Shown one piece after another: positions 16,692 through 25,423 of a stretch of DNA of 64,000 bases. Where the stretch lies: the NCBI GenBank assembly GCA_964494345.1, contig CAZBSI010000004.1, positions 124,001 through 188,000 on the forward strand, read 5' to 3'. The position numbers and the translations under genes were made by a program. Source of the DNA: DTKD01 sp964494345. GTDB taxonomy: Bacteria; Armatimonadota; UBA5829. The notes below the pieces were generated by a model. It ran no database searches. It saw only the letters and a list, made by a program, of their open reading frames with translations, and was not told where the DNA came from. How positions within the stretch are numbered: the first letter of the stretch is position 1; each line of letters starts with the position of its first letter.

Positions 16692-17813
16692 TTACCCTTC
16701 GATAATTTCCACGTTGGCTCTTGGCACGACCACGGTTTCACCGTCGTTGAGTTTGGCTTCTAATATGCGGACCACGGCGCCGGATTCTACTTCAACGGGT
16801 TCGGCAGGGAGGGCTGTGACTGAGCCCAGCTTGCCGAAATACGGTTCGCGAATTATCCGGATATGGGCGCCTATGTCCAGGGTCTGGCCCTGATCTGATT
16901 GCTCCTCAGTCGATGCGGTATCAGTAAATGGAGCTATAATCTCGGGACGGATGACTCCGGCGCGTATCTGAGTTGCGCCGTTGATGGAAACGCTGCGGCC
17001 TTCTAAAGTTTTAAGCAAATTAAATGTCCGAGCGGCCATCGCTATCGAACCGAAGCCCTCGGTGAGGATCAAAGTAGTGCTGATAGGCTCGTGGCCCGTG
17101 ATGGCGACGCCGATATCGTGGCCGAGATATTCAACTAAATCGGTGTCGACGATGGCGCCGACCACCACCCCGACTGCGCCCACATCAGACGCCTTTCGAA
17201 GCGCCTCCAGATCGATTCCACACCCGCCGACTATCACAGCGCCGGCGTGCCGGTCGGTTATATGATCCTCTGTGATCACATCGTCTGAGGATTCGACCGC
17301 AACCGTCAGCCTACCCATCTGCTCGCCGCCGACGCCGAATATGCCCTGCACCAGCGCGCCGTAGGTCTCAACGATGACGCCTTCGTCCTCTATGACATCC
17401 GCTATAGTGCCGTCAATGTATGCGCTGATCTCAACTGGCTTTGATGGCAACCGCACACCTACGTGGCCGGTCGTAGGGGAAATTAACTCAATGACGCCCG
17501 CGTACGGCGTTTTGCACTCGGACCTTAACAAGCCGAAGAATGATTTGGTCTCGGCGAACATCTGCCCGGCGACTACCTCGTCGCCTTCTTTAACTTGCAA
17601 GGCAGCGATCGCCTCGCCGGGTTCTATGCCGAGAGTCTCAGCGACTTTCACCGTCTGGATAATGCCGGGAATGTCAGTGCGTGCGACAATTGTGTCCGAC
17701 GTCACCTTGTCCCCGATGTTGACCAGCACCTGACCTTTAAGAGGCAGTCTTCTCTGCTTTTGGATCGTTGTGCCAGAGCTGACTTTCAGCCCCGGTGTAT
17801 ATGCGGTCCCCAT
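16692..17813 (-). CDS. Biotin/lipoyl-like protein paired with a MutL-family ATPase
   Basis: The 373-residue protein has two half-barrels resembling biotinyl/lipoyl carriers near its N terminus (about 20-110: GQVLVNIGDKVTSDTIVART and EGDEVVAGQMFAETKSFFG), but no biotinylated MKM or lipoyl DKA motif is seen. The central part contains glycine-rich strands (AGAVIVGGCGIDLEAL, VGVVVGAIVD), and the C terminus has a KOW-like segment. The ATG at 17813 shares its A with the TAA of the upstream gene (TAATG), so translation is coupled. From memory, this pair occurs together in several environmental phyla; its function is unknown to me. Confidence 0.75.
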   Translation of the reverse strand: MGTAYTPGLKVSSGTTIQKQRRLPLKGQVLVNIGDKVTSDTIVARTDIPGIIQTVKVAETLGIEPGEAIAALQVKEGDEVVAGQMFAETKSFFGLLRSECKTPYAGVIELISPTTGHVGVRLPSKPVEISAYIDGTIADVIEDEGVIVETYGALVQGIFGVGGEQMGRLTVAVESSDDVITEDHITDRHAGAVIVGGCGIDLEALRKASDVGAVGVVVGAIVDTDLVEYLGHDIGVAITGHEPISTTLILTEGFGSIAMAARTFNLLKTLEGRSVSINGATQIRAGVIRPEIIAPFTDTASTEEQSDQGQTLDIGAHIRIIREPYFGKLGSVTALPAEPVEVESGAVVRILEAKLNDGETVVVPRANVEIIEG

Positions 17814-19594
17814 TATCTCGCCTCCAATCCCAGAGCGGTGTGCCACTCTATAAGTTTTTCTACGCGAGCCGACTGGTCAGCAGGAAGATTTATTGGCCGG
17901 CCGCGACCGTCGATGATGACTCCCGCGACACCGCCTTCTACCTCAGCGGTCAACTCTCGTCCCCTACCCGCGCCGACATTCGTCTTGCCGCCGGGCTTGA
18001 TTGTCGCTTTTTTCTTCTCGCCAATGCCTATTGGAATCAGTTTAAGCGAGCCGTATTCGACCTCGTGAGTCTCGCCGTCTATCGTCACACTGCAGGCTAT
18101 CTCGCCAGCCTTGCACCTGCCGACCGGGGCGATGACAGTGCCGAGTTTAATAAGGCAGTCGCGCTCGAAGACCTGCGCGGCGGCCTCGGGATGGATGGTG
18201 GAAAGAACGCCGAGCTGCGGCATCATAAAGATTGAGTCCACCGCAAGCATCGTGATTCCCTCCGGCTGGAAAGCGTCGAGCATCATATACGCCGCCTCGA
18301 CTCGCCTCGGCGCGTGGCTTAATACCCCGCCGCTGCCGACTATCATATCAAGGTTCATCAAATTGACCAGCGTCGCACCGGTCTCCTGCTGATCCATAAT
18401 CTCGCCGATTGTGCGCACGGTCTGCACGCCTTTCAGGGATCGGGCAAGGGTTTTATGGTGCTCAAAAGCCAGTCGGAGAGCTTCACGACTGACGGCCTGC
18501 TCAATTCTCAGGTCACGCAGGCATTGCGGCACGGTGGTCGGTCGAATCATTTTGTTGCGAAGCGCGTTTCTCAGGTCTGCATCGTCGACCTCAAATGGCA
18601 CCCATCTTCCGATGCCGGCCGGGCCTGCCTCGGCGAGGACGTTGCATATAGAATAGCTCATACCCAGGTTGGCGCTGACCGTGCGGTTATAGATACCGTC
18701 GAATACGGAGAAAACGTCGGTAGTCGCGCCGCCGATATCCGCCGCAAGGACGTTTATGTCGAATTGCTCGGCCACTGTTTGGATGATTTTACCGACAGCG
18801 TTTGGGGTGGACATAATTCCAGAGCTTACCCAGTCGCTGAGTTTGCCGTAGCCGGGGGCCTGCTGCATGACGTGCTGCAAGAAAAGTTCGTGGATGGCCT
18901 CACGTGCGGGGTCGAGGCGCTCACGGTCGAGTGTCGGTCTAAGATTGTCGACGATTCTTAGATCCACCTTATCACCAAGAATCTCTTTAACGGGTTCACG
19001 GGCTTCTTTGTTGCCAGCGTAAATAACCGGCAGTTGCAGACCGATACCGAGCCTGGGTTTGGGGTCGGCTGATATGAGCATTTCAGCCATTTCGACGAGG
19101 TGTTTGACCGTGCCGCCGTCTGTGCCGCCAGAGCATAAGATCATATCCGGGCGCAGTTCGCGGATTCTCTTGACCTTTTCGTAGTCCTTTCGGCCGTCGT
19201 CGACTGCGATTACGTCGATAATGATGGCACCCGCCCCAAGCGCAGCCCTTTCGGCGCTCTCGGCGCTCATGGCCTTGACCACTCCAGCCACAGTCATCTG
19301 CAACCCGCCGCCTGCGCTTGATGTAGAGAGGTAGACGTCTACCCCTGAGCCGTCCTCGCGCGTTGGAGTGATGATGTGGTTGGTATCGTCGAGTATGCGT
19401 CGCCCTGCGAGTTCTTCGACCTCTCTAACCGCGTTGACAACCCCCACCGTCACATCGTCGAAAGGGGCTTCGACGGTGGTCGGAGCTTCTCCGCGCACAA
19501 CAAGGCGGTATTGACCGTCTTGTTTTTCTATGAGAATGGCCTTTGTAGTGGTGCTGCCACAGTCCGTAGCGAGAATGCTATTTATATCGCCCAA
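17813..19594 (-). CDS. MutL/GlmL-family ATPase (ASKHA fold)
   Basis: The 593-residue protein matches the MutL family linked to glutamate mutase (GlmL). It begins with an actin/hexokinase-type phosphate motif (LATDCGSTTTKAIL, 9-22) and has a second one, AADIGGATTDVFSV (about 284-297), plus CSGGTDGGTVKHL near residue 154. GlmL-type proteins are found beside B12-dependent mutases and are thought to act as chaperones or reactivators. No mutase gene is in this window, and the partner is instead a biotin/lipoyl-like protein overlapping its stop. It is not the mismatch-repair MutL. The start ATG at 19594 gives the family's N terminus. Confidence 0.85.
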   Translation of the reverse strand: MGDINSILATDCGSTTTKAILIEKQDGQYRLVVRGEAPTTVEAPFDDVTVGVVNAVREVEELAGRRILDDTNHIITPTREDGSGVDVYLSTSSAGGGLQMTVAGVVKAMSAESAERAALGAGAIIIDVIAVDDGRKDYEKVKRIRELRPDMILCSGGTDGGTVKHLVEMAEMLISADPKPRLGIGLQLPVIYAGNKEAREPVKEILGDKVDLRIVDNLRPTLDRERLDPAREAIHELFLQHVMQQAPGYGKLSDWVSSGIMSTPNAVGKIIQTVAEQFDINVLAADIGGATTDVFSVFDGIYNRTVSANLGMSYSICNVLAEAGPAGIGRWVPFEVDDADLRNALRNKMIRPTTVPQCLRDLRIEQAVSREALRLAFEHHKTLARSLKGVQTVRTIGEIMDQQETGATLVNLMNLDMIVGSGGVLSHAPRRVEAAYMMLDAFQPEGITMLAVDSIFMMPQLGVLSTIHPEAAAQVFERDCLIKLGTVIAPVGRCKAGEIACSVTIDGETHEVEYGSLKLIPIGIGEKKKATIKPGGKTNVGAGRGRELTAEVEGGVAGVIIDGRGRPINLPADQSARVEKLIEWHTALGLEAR

Positions 19595-19774
19595 CTATTC
19601 ACCTGACCTCATATGAGATAACGCATTGATTTTACCACGTCGGGGGAGGCTCGGCAAACTCAGCGGATAACGGGAACGGGGAACGCGTAAGTGCAATAGG
19701 GCGAAAGCCAGAAATAATGGAAAGCGCTTGGTTGACGGGTCGAACTTCGGACATCTGACCTCGGACGTCGAAAA

Positions 19775-19955
19775 AAGCAGATTCCTCGCTGCGCTCGGAA
19801 TGACAGGGTGTGGGGGCTTATTCCCTGGTGCGTTCCGTGTGACGAGATGGTGCCATTTTTGATTACGAGGTGGCGATTCGGAAATCGCCACCTATCGTAC
19901 TATTTTGATTCGGAGATCGCCACCTATCTAATTTTAATCGATTCGAAGATCGCCG
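19775..19955. repeat. Interspersed element plus three copies of a GATTCGGAGATCGCC palindrome
   Basis: A copy of the element aaaagcagattcctcgctgc..ggaatgac lies at about 19775-19806. It is followed by three related palindromic units: a perfect 10-base stem GGTGGCGATT/AATCGCCACC at 19869-19878 and 19883-19892, a second unit at about 19907-19926 and a decayed third at 19937-19955. The same unit is seen near 35893 and 37970. This accounts for most of the gene-free stretch 19595-19960; no T-run follows the hairpins. Confidence 0.72.
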
Positions 19956-19960
19956 CGATT

Positions 19961-20467
19961 TTAGTCAGATCCGGAAGCGGAGGTTTTTATTATGTTCTTG
20001 TCCTGGACGAAAATTACGTTGAATTTGTCCAGGAACTTACCGATTTTGTCCTCTGCAAGCAGCAGATCGGCGTCTGCATCGCTGAGCACCAGATCAGATA
20101 CTATCAACCCACCACCGCTCGCTTTGGCTTTAATCACCAGCGGGTTCTGGCCGGCGCGGTTGTTATGTTTTGCTTCTTCGAGGGTGTGCTCATAAGCGAC
20201 TACGCCGTGCTCGATCGCGAAATCGGTGATGACCTGGCTCTCTCCCCATATCGCCTTGTCGTCGAAACGTACTAATTTAGGGGTGACGCTTCTATCGAGT
20301 TCCAGCCCCGTAGCGTCAACTATGACCGATGTGTAGGGTTTGCCGGGCTGTGATGGCGCCGCCGATGCCTCGGCTTTAGCCGCCGGATTCTCCTGATTTT
20401 CGGCGTATAGCGCTAAGCTAGCAAAAAAACATATTATCAAAACACATATAACTGCAATCCAACGCAT
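19961..20467 (-). CDS. Secreted protein with an LPP20/FlgT-like segment
   Basis: The ATG at 20467 has GGAGG 8 bases upstream and opens with a signal peptide (MRWIAVICVLIICFFASLALYA). The 168-residue product has a low-complexity Ala/Pro/Glu linker, then YTSVIVDATGLELDRSVTPKL, which resembles the (Y/I)TGxVIDARGLxLxPxxxPxI signature of LPP20/FlgT-type envelope proteins. The match is recalled by eye and moderate. It is probably periplasmic or lipoprotein-like without a lipobox. The gene is divergent from the cyclophilin gene. Confidence 0.7.
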   Translation of the reverse strand: MRWIAVICVLIICFFASLALYAENQENPAAKAEASAAPSQPGKPYTSVIVDATGLELDRSVTPKLVRFDDKAIWGESQVITDFAIEHGVVAYEHTLEEAKHNNRAGQNPLVIKAKASGGGLIVSDLVLSDADADLLLAEDKIGKFLDKFNVIFVQDKNIIKTSASGSD

Positions 20468-20675
20468 AGTGATTGCCTCCTGCAACCTTTGTGTGACATG
20501 GTTACCTTCCGCATATACACTGCTGATGACCCTGTATTTTGTACGGGGATTTGCACTAACGAGGTCAGTGCGGTATTCTGTAGAGGCTGTTGGAACAGTA
20601 GTCTGGCTGTGAGCGTAGATAACGAATGTGGCGTAAGCGGCGTATTGTTGACAGCGCCGGGACGGGTAAATAGAG

Positions 20676-21338
20676 ATGAATTATAAGCTTTTGGGTGTCG
20701 TGGTCCTGCTATTGGCGGGCCTTTTGGGCAGTTCAGTATGGATTTCTAATTATCAGGAGTCCAAAAAACCAGAGAGGGTCGATCTGGGTTCTGATACGAT
20801 CAAGAAAATAACTGACGACGAACAGAAGCCGCAGCCTGAAAGAATAGCGACAAAGGCGCCTGGGCGCGTGGTTGTGCTGAACACCACACGCGGCGTGATT
20901 GAGTTTGTCCTTTTTGAGCAAGATTGCCCCAAAACCACGGCGCGTATAGCTGAATTGGCGGACGGCGGGTTTTATAACGGAGTCCACTTCCCACGAGTTG
21001 AAGACTGGGTGATTCAGACCGAAAACGCAAAAAAAGAAGTGGAGCCTATGGGGATAGAGACTGCCAAGGGCCTCATTCATGCTAAAGGGACTGTGGGAAT
21101 GGCTCGATCTGCCGACGTTAACAGCAACACCAGCGTTTTTTATATCACCCTGGAGCCGGCATTTCACCTCGATTTTGAATATACCGTTTTTGGCCGCGTG
21201 ATAAAGGGAATGGATGTGGCGATGAAGATTCAGACCGGGGATATGATCAAAACCGCCACAATACGGCCGTTGACGGCAGCCGACGAGAAGCTGCTGGATA
21301 GAGTGTTAAAAATAGAATCAGAGAGACGGACGCAGTAG
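20676..21338 (+). CDS. Membrane-anchored cyclophilin-type peptidyl-prolyl isomerase
   Basis: The 220-residue protein has one N-terminal membrane segment (LLGVVVLLLAGLLGSSVWI) that is likely an uncleaved anchor, a charged linker to about residue 65, then a bacterial cyclophilin domain (about 67-205). Recognisable pieces are VVLNTTRGVIEFVLFEQDCPKT, GFYNGVHFPRV, GTVGMARSAD, SVFYITLEP and YTVFGRVIKGMDV. In the usual FHRVI-F-IQGGD motif, the catalytic-Arg region reads FPRVEDWVIQTEN, so the GGD turn is changed; the Arg is kept. Role: cis-trans isomerisation of prolyl bonds during folding outside the cytoplasm. Confidence 0.9.
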   Translation: MNYKLLGVVVLLLAGLLGSSVWISNYQESKKPERVDLGSDTIKKITDDEQKPQPERIATKAPGRVVVLNTTRGVIEFVLFEQDCPKTTARIAELADGGFYNGVHFPRVEDWVIQTENAKKEVEPMGIETAKGLIHAKGTVGMARSADVNSNTSVFYITLEPAFHLDFEYTVFGRVIKGMDVAMKIQTGDMIKTATIRPLTAADEKLLDRVLKIESERRTQ

Positions 21339-21440
21339 GCTGATAAGAATCCTGAGAAAATCTTATTAAAATATAGAAGGTAGGTGCAAGGCTCACAGAG
21401 TAGGTTATAACGATATATCCGACGTGAGATGGAGATACAA

Positions 21441-21614
21441 ATGAGCACCAACCCCGAACTCCAACAGAGATTCATCGTTTCAGTAGAATGGTCACCAGAG
21501 TCAGGCGCCCGACTTACCGAAGGCGACCTTCACGAGATAGTCGAGCAACTGGCTATGGAAATAGATGAGGATGCGGTTATCGACGTAACGGAAACCCTCG
21601 ATTTTGCCGAGTAG
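21441..21614 (+). CDS. Small acidic protein of unknown function
   Basis: The reading frame encodes 57 residues from the ATG at 21441, which has GGAG 5 bases upstream; an ATG at 21429 lacks a ribosome site. The product is acidic, with VSVEWSPESGARL followed by a helix (EGDLHEIVEQLAMEID) and a beta-like end. No family was recognised. It is convergent with psuG, with only 6 bases between the two stops. A ribosome site, good codon use and an uninterrupted frame support a real gene, but shortness keeps confidence moderate. Confidence 0.55.
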   Translation: MSTNPELQQRFIVSVEWSPESGARLTEGDLHEIVEQLAMEIDEDAVIDVTETLDFAE

Positions 21615-21620
21615 TTCTCG

Positions 21621-22541
21621 CTAAGCGTAGAACCCCATTCGTCGACGCTCCTCATTAACCAACGCGCAGGCTAGCTCTGCTGCGATTTGTGCGTTGTTTT
21701 TGAGGAGTGCGACGTTGGACTTAATCGACCTGCCATTCGTCAACTCGGCGATTTTGTCTAAGAGCCACGGCGTTAGTTGTTTTCCGCTTATCTGATTTTT
21801 CTCCGCCTGTTTGATCGCCTCTTCGATTGCCTCGGACGCGTCCACAGCATCTGATTCCGGCACAGTCGCTGCGATCAATATTGAAGAACGAAGACCCATA
21901 GCTCCAAGGCCGAGCTTAATCGTGGCAGCCAGCTCGTCGATTGTGTCGTAACCGGGGATGGTTATGTCCGTTTGGGCCGCGTAAAACGCAGGCAGTTTCG
22001 TGGTTTTGTAGCCATAAACGGGCACGCTGTGAGATTCGAGCCATTCTGCGGTTGCCGGCACGTCCAGCACAGCTTTAGGCCCGGAGCATACGATGGCGAT
22101 TGGCGTTCGCGTCATCTCCCAAAGGTCGGCAGAGATATCATTTGCGTTTCCGCGATGGATTCCGCCGATTCCTCCTGTCGCCATTACGTTGATCCCTACT
22201 GCTGCTGCGATGCGAGCGGTGGCGGATACGGTTGTGCCTCCGTTGATTTCCGTGGCACAGGCGTCCGGCAGATCTCTCGCAGCCAGCTTTGCCGCCCCAC
22301 CCCTGCCCAGGATTTCAATTTCCTCGTTCGATAACCCGATGCGAATTTTACCGCCGATGACCCCGATAGTGGCGGGCGCCGCACCGGCATCGCGCACCTG
22401 TTGCTCCATAGCAAGCGCTGTTTCGACGTTCACAGGGGAAGGCAGACCGTGGGCCAGTACCGATGACTCCAGGGCTACCACCGCCTGGCCTCTGTTTAAA
22501 GCACATGATATTTCGTGGGATATATCCAAAGGATCTTTCAT
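21621..22541 (-). CDS. psuG: Pseudouridine-5'-phosphate glycosidase
   Basis: The 306-residue protein matches PsuG in length and motifs: VVALESSVLAHGLPSP near residue 20, PATIGVIGGKIRIGL (about 56-70), TTVSATARIAAAVGI and VMATGGIGGIHRG (about 117-129). PsuG splits pseudouridine 5'-phosphate to ribose 5-phosphate and uracil, salvaging modified RNA nucleosides in the cytoplasm. The usual companion kinase PsuK is not adjacent; upstream lies repeat DNA and an assembly gap, so a partner could be missing or lie elsewhere. Confidence 0.93.
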   Translation of the reverse strand: MKDPLDISHEISCALNRGQAVVALESSVLAHGLPSPVNVETALAMEQQVRDAGAAPATIGVIGGKIRIGLSNEEIEILGRGGAAKLAARDLPDACATEINGGTTVSATARIAAAVGINVMATGGIGGIHRGNANDISADLWEMTRTPIAIVCSGPKAVLDVPATAEWLESHSVPVYGYKTTKLPAFYAAQTDITIPGYDTIDELAATIKLGLGAMGLRSSILIAATVPESDAVDASEAIEEAIKQAEKNQISGKQLTPWLLDKIAELTNGRSIKSNVALLKNNAQIAAELACALVNEERRRMGFYA

Positions 22542-22626
22542 TGATGTCCTCTTTTACAATGATTAGGGCTGACGCCGCAGTGTATACTTCTATTGCGATA
22601 GGCGAGTCTCCTGCGGGGAAGGGAAG

Positions 22627-23079
22627 GGATAAACGCGAAAGCCGGAAGAAAACGTGTGGTTGAGGTAGTCGAAGCAGGGCCGGGCCTCCGTCCCCGCCCG
22701 AATGGTGTCTTGGTTGGCCGGATAGGGAAAAAGCANNNNNNNNNNNNNNNNNNNNNNNNNNNNNNNNNNNNNNNNNNNNNNNNNNNNNNNNNNNNNNNNN
22801 NNNNNNNNNNNNNNNNNNNNNNNNNNNNNNNNNNNGATTTCTCACTGCGTTCGAAATGACGGTGGGGGGCGTGTCGAACGACGGTGGGGGTGTGTCGAAT
22901 GACGGTGGGGCGTGTCGAACGACGGTGGGGGGAGGTTGGAATGAAGGGAAGGGATAAACGCGAAAGCCCGAAAATGGCGAAAATCGGAAGAAAACGTGTG
23001 GTTGAGGTAGTCGAAGCAGGGCCGTGCCTCCGTCCCCGCCCGAATGGTGTCTTGGTTGGCCGGATAGGGAAAAAGCAGA
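22627..23079. repeat. Direct repeat of ~110 bases flanking the assembly gap
   Basis: The string from ggataaacgcgaaagcc through gtgtggttgaggtagtcgaa to ggccggatagggaaaaagca occurs at 22627-22735 and again at 22954-23077. The second copy carries a short extra cgaaaatggcgaaaat segment. The gap begins exactly where the first copy would run into the tandem array, so the assembler probably broke or collapsed on this repeat. It occupies the non-coding stretch 22542-23470. Confidence 0.85.
22736..22835. other. Assembly gap (100 N)
   Basis: Exactly 100 N characters, the conventional size for a scaffold gap of unknown length. It lies inside a repeat array, so the true distance is uncertain and additional repeat units or a gene could be missing. 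Confidence 0.99.
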
Positions 23080-23345
23080 TTTCTCACTGCGTTCGAAATG
23101 ACGGTGGGGGGCGTGTCGAACGACGGTGGGGGCGTGTCGAACGACGGTGGGGGTGTGTCGAATGACGGTGGGGAGTGTGTCGAATGACGGTGGGGGGTGT
23201 GTCGAACGACGGTGGGGGCGTGTCGAACGACGGTGGGGGCTGTCGAATGATGGTGGGGTGTCGAATGATGGTGGGACGTGTCGAATGACGGTGTGGGGGT
23301 TGAATGGCGGTGGGTAATTGAAATGACGGTGGGCTGGTGGTTTGG
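22855..23345. repeat. Degenerate ~20-21-base tandem array GTGTCGAAYGACGGTGGGGG
   Basis: Units of form gtgtcgaaygacggtggggg run in tandem from about 22855 to 22932 and from about 23099 to 23345, with lengths drifting from 17 to 24 bases and decay at the right edge. Each run begins directly after the interspersed element ending ctgcgttcgaaatgac, so the array appears to grow from its tail. Minus-strand and plus-strand frames through it give His/Pro/Thr- or Arg/Gly-rich repeats and are not genes. Confidence 0.88.
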
Positions 23346-23470
23346 GTGATGGGTGATGATATTGCTACGTATCGGAGTGCGCTCTAAACTTTGCGGAGCC
23401 TGTTGTTTGTGTCGGCTTGTCCTGTTAAAATGATGAGGTAACTTTTCCAGAAATACGAGGTTCACGGGTT

Positions 23471-25423
23471 TTGAGAACTGCAGAGAAGATCAAAGATGCT
23501 GGCGTAACTCCTATAGCGGTGTTGATCGGGCTTCTGCTGATATTTATAGATAACCTTTGGATTACGATCATCGAGGTGAGATGGTTCGCCCTCGATGGCA
23601 CCTGCCTGCCGGTGTTCATAACCCCTGTCTTCATTCTGTTTATGACGTGCATGCTCAACCTCGCTGTGCGCCGAGTTTGGCCTTCGAAAGGACTGCGGCG
23701 AGGGGAACTGCTGACTATATATATTATGGTCGTCATGGGCGCCGCGCTGGCCTCGCACGACATGATTCAAAACCTCTTCGGCACCATTGGTCACCCCAGT
23801 TATATGGCCAATGAATCTAATCAATATGAGAACCTGTTCGGGCGGTATTTGCCGAATCAGTGGTTCCTGTCCGAGAAGTCCGCTCTTAAAGGCTTCTATG
23901 CGGGCGGGGTGGATAACCCGTTTGTGTGGAAGATTCTCAAGTTCTGGGTAGTTCCGCTGGCGCTCTGGGGACTGTTGGTGATGGTGATGATAGCTATGAT
24001 GCTGTGCATCAACATCCTGATCCGAAAGCAGTGGACAGAAAACGAGAAACTGGTTTTCCCTCTTGTTCAGCTTCCCATTGCGATGACCTCGGAAGACGCA
24101 GGTCGGAAGTTTTATGCAAACAAGCTGATGTGGGCAGGTTTCTCGGTGGCATTGGCGATTGGGATGATCAATGGACTGCACACGCTGTATCCATCTCTGC
24201 CGGAGTTGACGGGCGTCAAACAATACAACATAGGTCAGTTCTTCACTGACCGGCCGTGGAACGCGGTTAATCGGCTGAGAGACTTTAATATCTCGATGTA
24301 TCCGTTTATGATCGGATTGGCGTATTTTATTCCGCTGGACTTGTCTTTTTCGTGCTGGTTCTTTTATGTGGCGCGCAAGGCCTGGCAGATTATCGGCGCA
24401 GCTATGGGATGGGACAGCGCCGGGACGTCGGGATTTCCATATTGGGATGCTCAATCGTCTGGCGCGTGGCTGGCTCTTAGCATAGTGATCGTGATTGCAG
24501 CGATGCCGCACCTGAGATCTGTCTGGAAGCAGGCGTTTTCCGGGGAAGGCACGCCGGAGCAGAGGTCGGAGGGTGATCTGTATCGCAAAGCCATCTACGC
24601 GCTTGGGCTGGGATTTCTGACGCTTCTTGTTCTGGGCAGGTGGATGGGCCTGCAGGTGCATTACGCCATTATCTTTTTCGTGCTTTATTTTTTGATCTCG
24701 ATCGGAATCACCCGCGTTCGCGCAGAGCTTGGCACGCCGCATGAAATATACTTCGTTAACCCGCAACAGATTATGGTCGGTCTGCTGGGTTTTAACGCTA
24801 TCGGCATAGCGAATATGACCGTGCTGCAGTCGATGTATTGGTTCAACAGGTGTTATCGCAGCCACCCTATGCCAAATCAGCTTGAGGCGATGAAGATGTC
24901 GGAGGGAAGTGCGATTAAGATCCGCCCGCTGATCTTTGTTTTGATGTTATCGGCGTTGGCAGGACTGCTGACGTCGTATTGGGCTAACCTGCACGTCACT
25001 TACCCCGCCGGTGCGACCGGGAAATGCCTCGGGTTCAAATGGTGGTTAGGGACCGAGTCGTTCGACAAACTCGGACAGCTTATAAGAAACAAACCCGGCA
25101 CCGACATGGTATGGATGATTCACGTCGCGCTTGGTGCGGTTATAGTTATCGCGTTGAATCTGATTAGAGGGGCATTTGTGGCCTGGCCGTTTCACCCGGC
25201 GGGTTACGCCCTGGCGATCAGTTTCGCTATGGACTATTTCTGGTTTACGTTCTTTGTGGCCTGGCTTATCAAGCTGATTATAGTGCGCTACGGAGGTATG
25301 AAGCTGCACAACACCTTCGTGCCATTCTTTTTGGGCCTGGTATTGGGAGACTTCTTTATTGGCTCCGTGTGGGCTATTATTGGCCCTATAATCGGTCAGC
25401 AGGCATACAGAGTGTTTATTTAA
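23471..25423 (+). CDS. DUF6785/DUF6784-type polytopic membrane protein
   Basis: The 650-residue protein has about 12-14 hydrophobic segments, beginning with GVTPIAVLIGLLLIFIDNLW and ending with GLVLGDFFIGSVWAII. Features such as RRGELLTIYIMVVMGAALASHDM (partly quoted), GTIGHP and FWVVPLALWGLLV fit, from memory, the DUF6785 family found mainly in Armatimonadota, Planctomycetes and relatives. The fold recalls oligopeptide-transporter-like proteins, but no substrate is known. The start is TTG at 23471; no good ATG exists nearby. It converges on uppP with an 8-base overlap. Confidence 0.78.
   Translation: MRTAEKIKDAGVTPIAVLIGLLLIFIDNLWITIIEVRWFALDGTCLPVFITPVFILFMTCMLNLAVRRVWPSKGLRRGELLTIYIMVVMGAALASHDMIQNLFGTIGHPSYMANESNQYENLFGRYLPNQWFLSEKSALKGFYAGGVDNPFVWKILKFWVVPLALWGLLVMVMIAMMLCINILIRKQWTENEKLVFPLVQLPIAMTSEDAGRKFYANKLMWAGFSVALAIGMINGLHTLYPSLPELTGVKQYNIGQFFTDRPWNAVNRLRDFNISMYPFMIGLAYFIPLDLSFSCWFFYVARKAWQIIGAAMGWDSAGTSGFPYWDAQSSGAWLALSIVIVIAAMPHLRSVWKQAFSGEGTPEQRSEGDLYRKAIYALGLGFLTLLVLGRWMGLQVHYAIIFFVLYFLISIGITRVRAELGTPHEIYFVNPQQIMVGLLGFNAIGIANMTVLQSMYWFNRCYRSHPMPNQLEAMKMSEGSAIKIRPLIFVLMLSALAGLLTSYWANLHVTYPAGATGKCLGFKWWLGTESFDKLGQLIRNKPGTDMVWMIHVALGAVIVIALNLIRGAFVAWPFHPAGYALAISFAMDYFWFTFFVAWLIKLIIVRYGGMKLHNTFVPFFLGLVLGDFFIGSVWAIIGPIIGQQAYRVFI

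Noticed and set aside
17813..19594. DNA mismatch-repair MutL
   Set aside because: The ASKHA phosphate motifs and the neighbour are those of the glutamate-mutase-linked MutL family; no GHKL ATPase motifs are seen.
19869..19892. Rho-independent terminator
   Set aside because: The hairpin is perfect, but no T-run follows on either strand; it is a member of a dispersed palindromic repeat.
22855..23345. CRISPR array
   Set aside because: Units are directly adjacent and degenerate without unique spacers of regular length, and no cas genes are nearby.
22842..23465. His/Pro/Thr-rich 207-codon frame on the minus strand
   Set aside because: It is a translation of the 20-21-base tandem array and contains no coding signals.
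23462..24865. 467-codon minus-strand frame opposite the DUF6785-type gene
   Set aside because: Antisense shadow of a polytopic membrane gene; Arg/His/Gln-rich and very polar.
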